From the NCBI GenBank assembly GCA_903813345.2, contig CAIIXF020000001.1, positions 36,671,366-36,735,365 of the forward strand: 64,000 nucleotides of DNA, read 5' to 3'. The DNA is from Owenia fusiformis. Lineage: Eukaryota; Annelida; Polychaeta; Sabellida; Oweniidae. The notes under the pieces were generated by a model, which had not been told where the DNA came from, ran no database searches, and saw only the letters and a program-made list of their open reading frames with translations. Below are positions 13,001-24,885 of the stretch, piece by piece. Every line of letters begins with the position of its first letter. Position 1 is the first letter of the stretch. The position numbers were made by a program, and so were the translations under genes.

Positions 13001-14643
13001 ACAATAGACATATTTCACAAGTTTTCACATGAAATGACAAAATGTGGATTAAAAATAACATGATTGCACCTTTGAGATAACTTACATTTATTAGCTAAAT
13101 GGAGTGCCATTGAAACAAATTATTTCATCATTTATGCAATTTCTTGTTTAATGAGAGTAAATGGGCCTCTTAAACCATTCCCTTTGATGAAATTGACAAA
13201 CGTAAAGTTTAGTTACATTCACACATAGCTGGGCAAGGTGTGTCCGATTCCAGCCAATCTGAACAGAGTATTCACATAATGTACAGTGTGTGAAATATCA
13301 ATAACACATGCAAGGTCGCTAGTTAATCAAAAAGATTTGCAATGTGTGAGAAGAATTTAAGTCCAAGACTCAATGCATTGTAGCTGCTTCATACCACTCA
13401 AGTGTTGTTTCCTAAACTTTGCATTCCCGCTGCGCGGTCATGATTCAGCAAACAATGCATTGAGTCTTGGGCTTAAATCCTTTAATCACACAGCATCCTT
13501 TAAATTAGTTTTGCCAAAAGCTGCTACAAACTTCATGTATGTTTCAGGTCACCACGATCAAGCTACTCAAGCAGGCCATCCCATGATGCAATATTAAACG
13601 GGGTAAGTATAAAGTGCGTGATTGTTACCAGTTTCTGTTGTGTTGAGTAATTTTGAAAGACAGCTCATTGGAGAAATATTAGCATAAGAATTCAAAAAAC
13701 GTTTTGGCTAAGGTCATAATGTTTAGTAAAAATTGGTAGTTCCTGAGTAAGACTTGAGTTATGATTGTTTTTCAGTCCTACAATGATTACCTGAGGGACT
13801 TTGCCAGGACTGGTATGATGCCCCCCTCTGGACCACCAGGATATGGACCAGTAAGTACACTATCAATATCATCTACAACTATAGCATACTACAGTAGGCA
13901 GTAGCACTATGCAGTGACAACCACCATATCTTCTCTCTTTCCAATTCTGTACATCTATCCCAAGTTGCTTGTATGCATATATCCTTCTGACACCTCTGTT
14001 GTAATTCCAGCCTCCCCCCAGTTATGCCATGGACCCTATATATGGCTATGACAGGCCCCCTCCACCCAGAGACTCCTATTGGACATCTCCAGACATAGCC
14101 AGCCATAGGCGAACATCAGAAAAAAGGGTATGTTTGTTTATCTTACTTACTTAGACCGACAGTGTCATTTTGAAAGTTTGGATGTTATATCACCAAATTT
14201 TAAGACTTGTAGAAGTCAGACCTTTTGGCTAAAGTTTGCATGCTTCTTTATCAACTTTTGGCAAATTTGGAATAATGATGCCTTGTACTGACAATTGAAT
14301 ATAACATGGCCAATCTGAGTCAGATGTCACAGAAGTATTTTTCACCAAAATTAGACACTTTTATTGCCTGGTTATTTTCTGGTGTGATTTGATAAAATGT
14401 TTTGCTCAGATGTTTAAAATTGATACACTCCATGGAGTTGCTATGTTTTTATTAGTTATTTATTGTATGTACAAATATTCCTTCTTTTTTGCTTATGATA
14501 TAAAGGTTCCCTAAATGTTTATTCCATATTGTATGTTGCAGTACGAGGCAGATGTTGATGATTTCCTGCGTCGTACAACATCATCTCATAGTGGACATAG
14601 CAGTAGAGATCGCAGTACAAGAGACAGGGACTCTAGAAGATAG
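4082..14643 (+). CDS. YTHDC1: YTH domain-containing protein 1, nuclear m6A reader (17 coding exons, first coding exon missing)
   Basis: Coding exons: 4082-4165, 4337-4537, 4689-4742, 5865-5978, 6424-6525, 6853-6918, 7538-7686, 8027-8081, 8335-8452, 8728-8812, 9146-9300, 12537-12610, 12929-12965, 13548-13602, 13776-13850, 14011-14127, 14542-14643. All joins keep frame, giving 547 residues after an upstream exon that must supply one base. The YTH domain is in exons 7-11, with the RNA-binding KSNN motif (exon 7) and two aromatic-cage tryptophans (KGVW and RWVLP). Also visible are the N-terminal motif DLNFLDNIL, a Lys/Glu-rich helix, the YDTRSEA and RSISPIAF motifs, an Arg/Gly/Pro-rich tail with SYNDYLRDF, and the C-terminal DDFLRRT, all in the order of vertebrate YTHDC1. 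The vertebrate protein is longer (about 727 aa), mainly in its acidic linker. In animals it binds N6-methyladenosine in nuclear RNA and affects splicing and export. Exon 6 ends in a tandem array of its own splice donor. Confidence 0.93.
6727..6838. repeat. Two tandem copies of a ~55-bp unit before YTHDC1 exon 6
   Basis: The sequence around ATGAAATGTAGTATCATATC is present twice in a row, separated by about 55 bp, just upstream of the acceptor of the exon at 6853. It lies wholly in the intron. Confidence 0.75.
6904..7218 (+). repeat. Nine 35-bp tandem units, each carrying the exon end and 5' splice site of YTHDC1 exon 6
   Basis: The unit contains the last 15 bases of the exon (ending GGTGTAG), then GTGAGTAGTACT and intron sequence. 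Nine copies start at 6904, 6939, 6974, 7009, 7044, 7079, 7114, 7149 and 7184, almost identical apart from one T-to-A change in copy three. The first copy overlaps the true exon (ending 6918). Each copy offers the same AG/GTGAGT donor. Using a later donor would put GGT GAG TAG in frame, so only the first donor gives a full protein. Confidence 0.93.
11119..12183. mobile_element. 1065-bp fold-back element with CAC..GTG ends and two internal hairpins
   Basis: Inverted ends begin CACGCCTAACCAT and continue, with gaps, for over 100 bp. The direct repeat ATACT flanks the element (11114-11118 and 12184-12188), giving a 5-bp target duplication. Inside are two related copies of a hairpin of about 180 bp (about 11400-11575 and 11645-11825). 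The two arms of each share AATATAGACC..AGAGCAG and GGCTAGGCACAAA as inverse copies. No transposase is present. It sits in the intron between YTHDC1 exons 11 and 12. Confidence 0.75.
13355..13480. mobile_element. Small stem-loop MITE in a YTHDC1 intron
   Basis: The sequence TTTAAGTCCAAGACTCAATG at the left is repeated in inverted form at the right (CATTGAGTCTTGGGCTTAAA), with about 75 bp between. No target duplication was identified. It is close to, but outside, the exon at 13548. Confidence 0.55.
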
Positions 14644-15470
14644 CATTCAACAATACACGCAACATAACAATGTCATCTAATCATATTGCCTCATAGGAGT
14701 TTCAGACTGGTTATTGAATGTTTGACTCTTGACATGTAATTCTATATCTCTAGCTCGTTACAAGATCAACAGCCCCCAGGGCCTATGGGCTAGTGTTTTT
14801 GTCACATCTAGTAGTGTACATAGGATTTAAGGCAGGACAATAGTATGACGTTAATATTTTAACAATGAAGATACACTGAAAAGATATTACATTCAAATTG
14901 TTTCATTTTAGTTCCTCCAGATTCATTGAGATACATTTATACAAGCTTTTGAATTTATCCACAAAATGGTTCTTCATTATACATGATGTTTTGCAGGACT
15001 TCTAAATACCTGAGTTGAATATATAGTGATTAAGTTTAAGTTGAATGTTTCACTTTTAGGATTCACATGTTAGTTAAAATATGATCGAGGTACATGCAAA
15101 TAAAAAACAGATCCTTTAAGGGCACGACACACTACTGAATTACATATAAGATTTGATGTTATATTGTCAAAATGTTTCGTGTTCTATGCTTTTAAACACA
15201 GTCATTGATGGAATTGTAAAGCCGAAACATTTTAGAATAGGATATATTCAATGGAGATATTGTTTTGAACAATTCTACAATTTTCTCAAACTATAATGTA
15301 GTATTGTATGATACTTGTAATATTTTTGTACATGTTTTTATTACTGGCCTGTGTTCAAAAGAAATGTAATTATATGGGTTAAGTCAAAATATTCATTTTC
15401 ATGACTGTTGCTATATTGACTCTCATTTGATGAAAGTGGGTATTCTGACCTGTCCCCTTGGGTTTTTGTA

Positions 15471-15476
15471 AATAAA
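15471..15476 (+). promoter_or_regulatory. Likely poly(A) signal of YTHDC1 (AATAAA)
   Basis: AATAAA occurs about 830 bp after the stop codon, followed within 20-30 bp by a GT-rich stretch (TGTGTGTGGGATGG), as expected for a downstream element. An earlier AATAAA near 15100 is an alternative. Confidence 0.5.
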
Positions 15477-16446
15477 CGATAGAAATGTGTGTGGGATGGT
15501 TTTGATAAGCACACAATCATATAATTGTTTAATTATTATGTAGATTTCTTCTGTATCTCATATGGAATGCTTATAAATTGTACACCAGTGAATAGGTCGG
15601 GTTGATTTTTACTAGTTCAGACCCAGATTCCTCGGGTGAAAGATCTGGTTCAATCATTCGGAAAGGCTTAGTAATGATATAGTAGTGGGTTATACCTATT
15701 TCATTGTGTGAACTAAGTGGTGCAGACCTCAATGTTTCATATGTGTTTTCTGTATGAGATGTTGAAATGTGCCGCATCTTGAAAACTAGCATGCTCACAA
15801 CATTTCTTTATTCCAGTATCATTTTGTTTAATATGTTGCCATTCACTTGATAGTGAAGATATGTATCCAAATTTCCAGCCATTTTTGCAGCCAACTAGGA
15901 GATGGCTCTTTAAGATATCAGAAAAGCCAATACTGGAATATTAGAGAATTTAGGGCATTTTACTTCAGTCCTTTGGTGATTTTGCTTGTACCATTTGGGC
16001 AGCCCTCAGAAATATGTAACTGCCTAATTTAATTGAGGTAGTGTTACCCATTTCAGTTTTACTTTAACAAGGAAGTTATAGGCAGGCAGGTTTCACTACC
16101 TTAAATCGAGACTTCATGGGCCTGATTACTGGGCTGTGTATAGACACAAGCTAAGGTATCTTCTATACGGCAGTATTTTATTTTATATATTTTTAACAGG
16201 TTTAGTTGTACAGCAGAGTCGGATAATAACCAAATAAAAATACAAAAACTGAAACTATTGTTTTGTGGTTATGTTTATATAAACATGATTAAGTCTCATC
16301 TAAATATATGAAACATCTCATCCAATGAAATGTATGTCTCATTCAATTAAATGTAATAAATACATCATATGGAAGTATAAGAATTAATACAGACTGTGGC
16401 ATTATCACTAGGATATTTGAAAGGGGTTAAGTTACTGATATAGTAT

Positions 16447-17154
16447 ACCCTATGCAGACATAGCCTGTGAGAAATATTGGATGTCTTTTTTTAATTTAGA
16501 TTTTGTGATATTTCTGAAATTAAGCCATTTTGAGTCTTTGAATATATCCATATGTGTGAAGTTGACGCCTCATCAAATAAAATAGTGATGTAATTCATTT
16601 TATAGTGACGTAGTATCATAGCATTAAATCTTTCCCAGACCTCTATATTTTGAAATTGTAATTTTTTACTGTGTCTCCAGCATTCATAAAAAATGGTGTT
16701 CAAGATACATTATCAATACAAATTATTTTTTTGCATCTTGGAAGCGAGAGAGTTTCTCTTTGATTATATAAAAATTTGGAGATGTTAGTCAGGTATGAGC
16801 CCCCTCGAAATATTTGGTGTGGAAAAACCAACACACATAAAAACTTTATCCTTTGATGATAGTTTGTGTTGTGAGAGTACTTGAACCACTTCAACTGCTT
16901 CACCAAACCGCCACGCTGTACAAAAACGACGATTTCAAAACAAGTCTGGAAAAGGTTTAATCCATCTACATCACTATAGGATGAATTACACTTCTATTTT
17001 CACAATTTTATTGATATTAGGTGTCAACTACACACATAGGGATATATTCGAAGACCCAAAATGGCTTAGTTTGAGAAATATCACACATTTGAATTAAAAA
17101 ATGACTTAATTCCGCACCCTCCAATATTTCTCACAGGCTCTGTCTGCATAGGGT
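16447..17154. mobile_element. TIR element with ~115-bp inverted arms
   Basis: The left end ACCCTATGCAGACATAGCCT and the right end are inverted copies over about 115 bp, including AGCCTGTGAGAAATATTGGA and a distal AAGCCATTTTG segment. The middle has no recognisable coding sequence. Target duplication is unclear, so borders are approximate. Confidence 0.7.
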
Positions 17155-19267
17155 GTAGTAGTATAGTTGCAGTTTAAATATAAGCTCAACTTAATTCTTA
17201 CATGAGATTAAGAGAAGGGATCGGAAACCTCAGGAAATTGACATTTTGCCTAATAAGAGGGTCAAAAATACAATATAAGACTCAATAGATAACATAAAAA
17301 ATATCACTTCTGTGCAGTACCTTTACTCCAACCAACCCTGCACAGTTATAATAGTTAAGGAGCCCAGGGCCACATAGAACATGCTGGACCCCTCAAAAAG
17401 TTTAAAGTCCCCGTCTTAAGTTTGAAAATATTTTTTTAGCAAGCATTTACTATTTGACATGACTTAAAAAGTTATTTTAGAGATTTAAAAAAAAGTTGTG
17501 AGCATTTCATTTCTCAAATATTTAAATTTCCCGCCAAATTGACATTTTTCAATCATCAAATATTTCTTAATGCATTTCAAAAAAGATTATCTTTTTAACA
17601 CCAATGCAAAGATTGAACAAAGAACACACTATTTCAATAATAAAATACCATATTTAATGGGCCACTTCAAGGTTTTAGCATATCAAAAATATTTTGCAAC
17701 ATGAGTGATGTCATTATGACTCATTCAGGTGGCAAAAACTTTTCTAACCAGGTTAAAAGGAAGAATATATTATGTTTTAGATATCATTGTACCATTGGTT
17801 TCTATGAGAACTAAAACTTTGAAATGCATTTTTCTCGGAACCATTTTTACGCACTGATGAGTTCATTTCTCGCTTATTTACGAACCGATTTTTTTTCGGC
17901 AAAAAACATGCGAGGGTGAATGCTATGTATTGGTATGAATTGTGGCTTATTAAAACATATGCATGACCGCTAAAAATTAGTTTAAAATAAATTCACGAAT
18001 TGGGTAACATGTAAGTGTTCTGCGATTTTAACAAATGTTTATACATGTACTGTAGTTTCCAACCTATAGTAATTAAGGAACTTATAAAATTGAAATTACC
18101 TATTAAACAGGTCTTTACATGTTACCCTGGGAATTCACACCAAACCAATCATAGCACATTAGTACATAGTAAGTTATTCATTAACACAGTATTTGTCACC
18201 CCCCCCTCTTTATAATTATGTGATTTATCAATGGTTTGATGAAGCATTTATCAGTTTTGTATCATATCTTATTGATCATTGGACCTGTGACTGTACCCAA
18301 ATTTACATGAGGTTGTCAAGAAGCAACAACTGTATACTTTATAGAATGAGTTCCCTCTCACCTAACTTGCCATCAAAGTTGTAGGAGGTGATGAGTATGT
18401 CACAAGTCACAGGGTTGTCTTCCTTCAAGATTTTGGACCCTCACCTGTATCTACTTCACCAACCCAACACAGTTGTATTGTAGTTGAGGGGGGGGGGTCA
18501 CAAGGGCTTGTGCTAGACTAGTGACAGAGGGTACACATAGTAGTAGTCAATGTTTATCCAATGTAAACACAGATCGCTCAAGTTGTTATATTTTTCTTAA
18601 TTAAAACAGTATATGTATGATCATGAAATGTATTAACAGAGTTTTGCCTCAAACCTAAAAAATTAATGAAAAGCATGTGAGTTTGATTATCTTAATTTCA
18701 AACATGTCAAGTAAATGTTTATGACTTGCAGCAAGTAATCTTAACTCAGTACAGTAAAACTTGTGAATTTGAACAAAATGAGGAAAACTGAAATATGTTG
18801 ATTTCATTGTTTTGACAAGGACAATCTCATGTCAGTGTAACAATAGCTTTTATAAAATGAAGTGTTAACTATTACTGGTTTATAGTGAGTTTTGTTTATT
18901 TCTAGTTTTTACACATTTTACAGTGCTACATACAAACATGGAAGAGTGCCCAGATGTTAACTTCTTTATGTTACTTCAGTTAAAGATTTATTGAATCAAT
19001 GGGGTTTCTTTTTTATATAGTTAGTACTATGTAGGACTGTACAAATGGGGTTTTCTATCTTATTGGTGCCAAATAAGGCCAAATAACTGAATAGGTTTGA
19101 AAAGCAATAAAATAACAAGTAAAGGAATATAGCGTACAGTGTGCACTTTGCATTATGCTGATAGTCTAGTATGAGTATATAGGTTTATAGGTTTAGAGTA
19201 CACAGTTCAACACCAGACTGGAGCTTTACATTATAGTAGAGTTGTGATTAATACCAGATCAGAAGAA

Positions 19268-22200
19268 ATGTTTTTCTACATAGTTGTAGGGTTTGTGGTG
19301 TATCTTGTTATAGACTGGTTGATCAGACTGCCAAAGGTTGGAGGGATCACCAAGAAATATGTACTCATCACAGGCTGTGACACAGGATTTGGAAATCTTT
19401 TGGCAAAGAAGTAAGTCAAAGTTGTTTTCAATGCAATTCAATGTTCAACATTATTGAACACATTTGGGCAAGGGGGTACCTCAGAGGGGGGGGGGGGTAC
19501 ATGAATTGTAGTTTTGGTAGAAGCTAAGTACACACAGTGATGTGTTTACAATGTCCTCGTAGCATATTGCAACATCATAAATAAATGAGGGTAGCCTGAC
19601 ATGAAACTGAATTTAAGAATTCATAATTCTATTGTGTCACTTTGTTCTGAATGCATGCATGCATATACGTTTAGTTAGCAAATCATAGAATGGGTCTTAT
19701 ATTGTAGCTCGTTTCTGCAGCCATTACTATATGACGGTAGCATTTGTCCTTAATAGTGACTTGTATATCCTAGATATTGACATGGCTATCCGAAATATTG
19801 ACATGGCTATCCTAGATATTGCTAGGGATAAAAGGGTTGATACAGTTATATACTGCCATCAATTCAAATGGGCTTGATAAACATGTTCTTATTATTTGAC
19901 CTTTACTTGTCAGATGTAACAAGCTGACCTTGTCTATAAATGTGAATATTGATAGGCCTTCTGATCTCTTAATATTATTTACAGCTTTGTGAGATTAGTT
20001 TAATCGTTATACACTTACTACAACCTGTTCACCATATGTTCACTAAGCCTTTTGAAACTAGGAAAGATCTGTAAATCACCCCCATATTGGGATACCTGAA
20101 TAGCTATACATGTAATAGCCATGTAAAATCACAAATATCTGGTAAAAATCTCAAATGAATACTAGTTCATCTATTTTCAATTCTTAGGCTTAATGCTTCA
20201 TGGAATATATAACTAGACAACAGCAACGCCAAAGCGTAGCAAATCCCATCGAACAGCCATGGCTGGCATTTTTACAAATAAAGTATATAGCAAAACTGGC
20301 AGCAATTTTTCAAAATGGCCACCTTCTACCAAAAGAGTCATTGGACAGAGTGCCATGCTTATAGTATTCACATACCAAATATGAACAAAATCGTTCCACT
20401 ACTTTTCAAGTTATAATAAAATATGTTAAAATGGCGGCCATTTTTCAAAATGGCCACCTTCTACCAAAAGTGTCATTAGACAGTGCGCCATGCTTATCGT
20501 ATTCGCATACCAAATATGAACAAAATCGCTCCACTACTTTCCGAGTTACAGCAAAAATCGTAAAATAGCAAGTAAAGGCCGCCATTTTTCAAGATGGCTG
20601 CCATGTGCTTCTTTTATATGTACATTTCTAGCTTTATTAATGGCCTATATAATTTTTTTACATTTAAAACAAATTGCCATAACAGTTTTACATATTGTAC
20701 CTAAATTACTGTAAAATCAGCACTAAAATGGCCGCCATTTTTAAATGAGCAGCCATTTTGAAAATCGGCTTTCGAGCAGAACTTCTACTCCCATAGGGTT
20801 TATGTGTACAAAATATGAACAAAATTAGGCCAACAGTATTTGAGTTATTGCCTGAACGGACGGACGGATGGACAGACAGATGGACGGACAACCAAACAAG
20901 AAGTAATTAGAAGCAAATAATACATGTCAATTAATTCCTTTATTTCAAGGCTTGATAAAATGGGGTGCAATGTATTTGCTGCATGTCTGACTGAGAAGGG
21001 CCAGAAGGACCTCGATGATGAGACCTCCACACGTGTTGATGTGTTCCACATGAATGTAGCAGACCATCAGAGTGTTGTGGATGGTGCTAATTATGTCAAG
21101 GGAAAACTTCCACAAGGAGTTGGTATGTCAGTTTATCAAGTTTTTAGCCATGGACATGTCTCATTATGACAATATGTACCATTGGGAAGACACACTGGTG
21201 GATTTGGAGGGAAGTGGGCCCAGATTTTAAAGGCTAAAAAGTTTGTAGGGCCTCAGTAAGTTGGCCTGTTTGGGCATTACTTGGGCCTTATTCTTTAACT
21301 TTAAAGCTTCCAGATCCACCACTGGTTTCAGTTTCCCTATCTGTGTTTGTTTATTTATAGTGTAATTCACAGACCTCATCAAACACTGTACTGTATTGGA
21401 AAAGTGCAGTTATGTAGAACACTGCACAGTACATCTATACATTTATACTGATATACAACCAATAAAGCTCAGAATATTCAAGATGAAGTATAATTTGGTA
21501 GAAATAAGTAGAATCCAAGACTTCAGAAGGGTCTATCCTCATTCCTATGATGATACAGTAGCTAAATAGATAATAAATCTATGAAAATATTGTAAATTAA
21601 ATACTTTTTTGCTATTTTTAACAGGTCTATGGGGTTTAGTGAACAATGCCGGACTGACTGGAGCTCTTGGGCCCTCAGAATGGCTCACATTAGAGGACTA
21701 TAACAAAGTTTTCAGTGTCAACCTTCTGGGGTTGATAGATGTCACCACTGAATTTCAGTCATTGATCAAGAAGGCCCAGGGACGTATCGTGAACACAGCT
21801 AGTATTGTTGGCAGAGTCACAATTGCTGCGACTGTTCCATATTGTATATCTAAATATGGCGTGGAATCATTCTCTGATGCGCTGAGGTAATCTATTTGTC
21901 TAAGTTACTCTGGCTTTCAGCAGTATTGATGCAGCTCATTTTTTTATATTCTAACATGTTTGCCACCGTTCATAATAGAGGCTTTACTAGCTTTGAACAC
22001 ACATGGTGTCTATTTATTTATCTACCATCTGGTATATGGCAACTTGTCAATTGGAAATCAAAACACAAATACATGAAATATCATCACTCTTAATAACCAA
22101 TCACTAAAAACAGTGACTATAACGATATGTCTTGGCGATGACAGTTATAACACGTCTAGGAGTAACAGCAAGTGATTTGATTGTTAGTGATATCCCAGGT

Positions 22201-23193
22201 CTTCCATTTCCGGTTTCAGATTTAATTTGTGGGCCTTCAAATGCAGCGTCCACATTATAGAGCCAGGGTTCCACAAAACATCTATCACCAATGTTGACCT
22301 AAATGTTGCCAGCTTCAGGAGGTCCTACAACCAAGCACCCCAAGAGGTGAAGGATGAATATGGGGATGAGTTCATAGATGCAGGTACTGTGCTAATATGG
22401 TGCCTTTCCCAGGGTGCCAACCTATTACTCTGCCACTATGGGGCCCATCAATTATTTTGCCACTATGGGGCCCAACCATTATTTTGCCATTATTTTGCCA
22501 CTATGGGGCCCAACCATTATTTTGCCACTCTGGGGGCCATCCATTATTTTGCCACTATGGGGCCCAACCATTATTTTGCCACTATGGCTGTATGGGGCCC
22601 ATCCATTATTGTATCAATATGGGTCAAACTATTCAAGAATATCAAAAATAAAAATTGTTATTTCTATGACTTTTGATTTCTATGACTTTTGATTTCTATT
22701 GAAAATATGTATCTGATATAAATAGATGTCAATGCCATTAGTATGCATCATATAAATATATATCAAAGTAATTTAATTGTATTTGTAGTATTATGTGAAA
22801 TCATGCCATATGCACTTTATCCATACTAAAAAGTCAGTCTGATAGTCAGCCAATTATGAGATGGTGTATAACTCAAAGTGCAACTTCCACTCTCTGTAAC
22901 TTCACCAACAGATCACTATGGTTTATGATTGTATCAAGACTCTTCTAATCTTCCTTTCAGCCTGTGGTATGATGAAGGAGAAAACAGAACAATTCCTCTC
23001 CCCCAAGTTGATGGATGTTGTGAATGCATACAGCCACGCCCTGTTCTCTGTCTACCCAAGGAACAGATACCAAGTGGGCTCAGATTCCAAGTTATTCTTT
23101 ATTCCTCTCTCCTTTATGCACTCGGCATTCCAGGACTTTTTCTTCAGACTCTTGGCTAACAGAGATGTAAAGCCTAAGGGAGCACTGCGATAA
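19268..23193 (+). CDS. Short-chain dehydrogenase/reductase, retinol dehydrogenase / 17-beta-HSD6-like (SDR9C type)
   Basis: Five exons: 19268-19410, 20950-21122, 21625-21886, 22220-22383, 22961-23193; joined they encode 324 residues in one frame. Residues 4-20 form a hydrophobic membrane anchor. The cofactor motif TGCDTGFG is at 35-42, NNAG at 112-115, the catalytic serine at about 165 and YCISK (Tyr178, Lys182) after it. EPGFHKT follows in exon 4. The length and motifs match the microsomal SDR9C group (RDH5/RDH16/HSD17B6), NAD-dependent enzymes that oxidise retinol or 3-alpha/17-beta hydroxysteroids at the ER membrane. The exact substrate cannot be read from sequence. The start is the first ATG of the anchor, matching family N-termini. 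Intron 1 contains a dispersed repeat and intron 4 a 27-bp tandem array. The gene is tail to tail with WDR35. Confidence 0.9.
20216..20890. repeat. Dispersed repeat, copy 1 (related to 48924-49503)
   Basis: About 670 bp beginning near CAACGCCAAAGCGTAGCAAA, with repeated GCCGCCATTTT and ACCAAATATGAACAAAAT phrases, ending in a degenerate GGACGGACGGATGGACAGA tract. It matches 48924-49503 in order over most of its length. It lies in intron 1 of the SDR gene, about 60 bp before exon 2. It has no coding sequence. Confidence 0.85.
21191..21325. mobile_element. MITE of the CACTGGTGGAT family
   Basis: The left end CACTGGTGGATTTGGAGGG and the right end CAGATCCACCACTGG are inverted repeats and match the ends of the element at 1057-1330. 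It is about 135 bp long, in SDR intron 2, with no coding capacity. Confidence 0.6.
22425..22615 (+). repeat. Degenerate ~27-bp tandem array in SDR intron 4
   Basis: About seven imperfect copies of a unit containing TTTTGCCACTATGGGGCCCA. The array starts about 40 bp after the donor of exon 4. The reading frame of exon 4 stays open through the whole array, to 22676, so a retained intron would add a repetitive HYGAQPLFC-like tail. I regard this as intron, because exon 5 supplies the expected family C-terminus. Confidence 0.8.
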
Positions 23194-23557
23194 ACAATCC
23201 TTAGGGGTCGTCACAAATGTTTTGCAATTATTCAACAAGGAATCCAAAGTATAACAGAACAATCTACAAATCTTGTGCGATGATTTTTGAAGTGAGATTT
23301 TAAAAATAAATTTACTCATAAATGATATTGAAAAATATGATTTTATCACCCAACCACTAAATGAAAATGTGTTGCCTAACATATGAGAGGGGAGAGGTCA
23401 ATAATGACTGTATGAAAATTGGATTATGTTAATGGTAAAAGTAAAAATATAGAAAAAGTTTGCATTGACATGATGGTAATCTGTGTAAGCAATCAATGTA
23501 AATTGCTCAAAGATTTAATTTCATTAGAGCTTTATATACGCGTTTATACTTTCATGA

Positions 23558-23563
23558 AATAAA
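23558..23563 (+). promoter_or_regulatory. Possible poly(A) signal of the SDR gene
   Basis: AATAAA lies 365 bp after the stop codon at 23193. Another AATAAA at about 23752 is an alternative site. Confidence 0.4.
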
Positions 23564-24457
23564 AATGGCTTTATACATGCAGGACATTAGAATAAAGCTA
23601 TATGTAGAGAAAGTACATGAATGTGGACACAATGCCCCTGAAAGTATCTTGACAAAATTGTACATCATCAATAACATTCAAATTCTAGTGATTTTCATTA
23701 TCACAATTCTAATACTGTTACATGTACCAAAATATACTTTTGCCTTTTATAAATAAAGTATGTGAATCAACACAATATCTTATTTGTTATTGTTACAAGT
23801 TGCGCTTCTCTCCTGAAATAATATACTTACATATCAAGGATTTCTTTTCCCAACCATCGGGTGTCCCAAGAGTGTACCCAAATGATATGGGAATTCCTTT
23901 GCCTAAAAAGCTAAGCTTTTCCCAAGACAAAGAGAAATAATTTTTCATTTTATCTAGTTTGGAAATATATTAATTGAATATTTAGGTTACTATACTTATA
24001 AAGGGGAGTATCATTATAATAATATAACACAAAAAGATATTGTTTACAATATACATCTATTTTACAATTTGACAAATAAAAGTATCTTAAATAATTTTAT
24101 ACAATTTATAATCAAACCATACATTATATACAAATATAATAATCAACAATAAATTGCTTTGAGAAAATGTTCAACTCCACTCCTCTCAGTTTGAATAAGA
24201 ATAGTAAATGTAATATGTGACCCTTGTTGTATTGTTACAATATTAGGAAATAGGAGTATTACGTCATGAGATCGAAAGATGATTGGATAAAACATTATTT
24301 TACAAAATATACACATAGGACGTTTGACATCATTTTCTCATGAAAAAATTATAAAAATCGTAACAAGCTAATTGTGCCAACGACGGGACGGAGTCAAATG
24401 GGATGTTGCATTTTCACAAGTGTGAAGCCCCAGTGGTTAAATTCTTTATCAACATAG

Positions 24458-24463
24458 TTTATT
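24458..24463 (-). promoter_or_regulatory. Possible poly(A) signal of WDR35
   Basis: TTTATT on the plus strand is AATAAA on the gene strand, about 370 bp after the WDR35 stop codon. Several other AT-rich candidates occur nearby, so the assignment is weak. Confidence 0.3.
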
Positions 24464-24730
24464 ACAGTTTTCTCTCACAACATAATCCCTAATAAATATC
24501 AGTTTTTATAATAAATATGTTTCAATTTATATTTTTTTGCATTCCAACTGATGTGAGTCAGAAAGGCAGTGCACTGAGCGAAATGCATGTTTATGAACTC
24601 AGTCCATATGATGGAATACATGTTGATGAACTCAGTCCATATGATGGAATGCATTCAGTCTTTTCACTTTTCACAAAATACTTCAAACTATGGGGTGATG
24701 GAGGTTTTCCATCTGTCTGATATGTGGTCT

Positions 24731-24885
24731 TCATACTATACAATGGCATAAGGGACATGTGTGTCTTTCTGCTATTTAGTCATCATACCATAGAGTGGCA
24801 TAGGGGACATGTTTGTCTGTCTGCTATTTAGTCATCATACCATAGAGTGGCATAGGGGACATGTTTGTCTGTTAGCAATTTGGTC
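24731..24885 (-). repeat. Tandem 51-bp repeat covering the last codons and stop of WDR35
   Basis: The segment coding for the final [10 protein letters not shown] and stop (24835-24885) is followed by a near-identical 51-bp copy (24784-24834) and a more diverged 50-bp copy (24731-24783), both in the 3' UTR. The extra copies are non-coding because the first stop comes before them. Confidence 0.85.

Larger units (their letters stand above)
14644..19267. other. Intergenic region between YTHDC1 and the SDR gene, including the YTHDC1 3' UTR
   Basis: The YTHDC1 3' UTR starts at 14644. The sequence then contains a roughly 708-bp inverted-repeat element (16447-17154), a G-run near 18488 and AT-rich DNA. 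I see no coding exon; the short open frames here show no domain or codon pattern. The unknown 5' UTR of the SDR gene probably lies in its right part. Confidence 0.6.
23194..24834. other. Intergenic region between the convergent SDR and WDR35 genes
   Basis: It holds the 3' ends of both genes. A 32-bp unit (GAACTCAGTCCATATGATGG) is duplicated at about 24594-24658. Non-coding copies of the WDR35 stop region are at 24731-24834. I see no gene. Confidence 0.6.
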
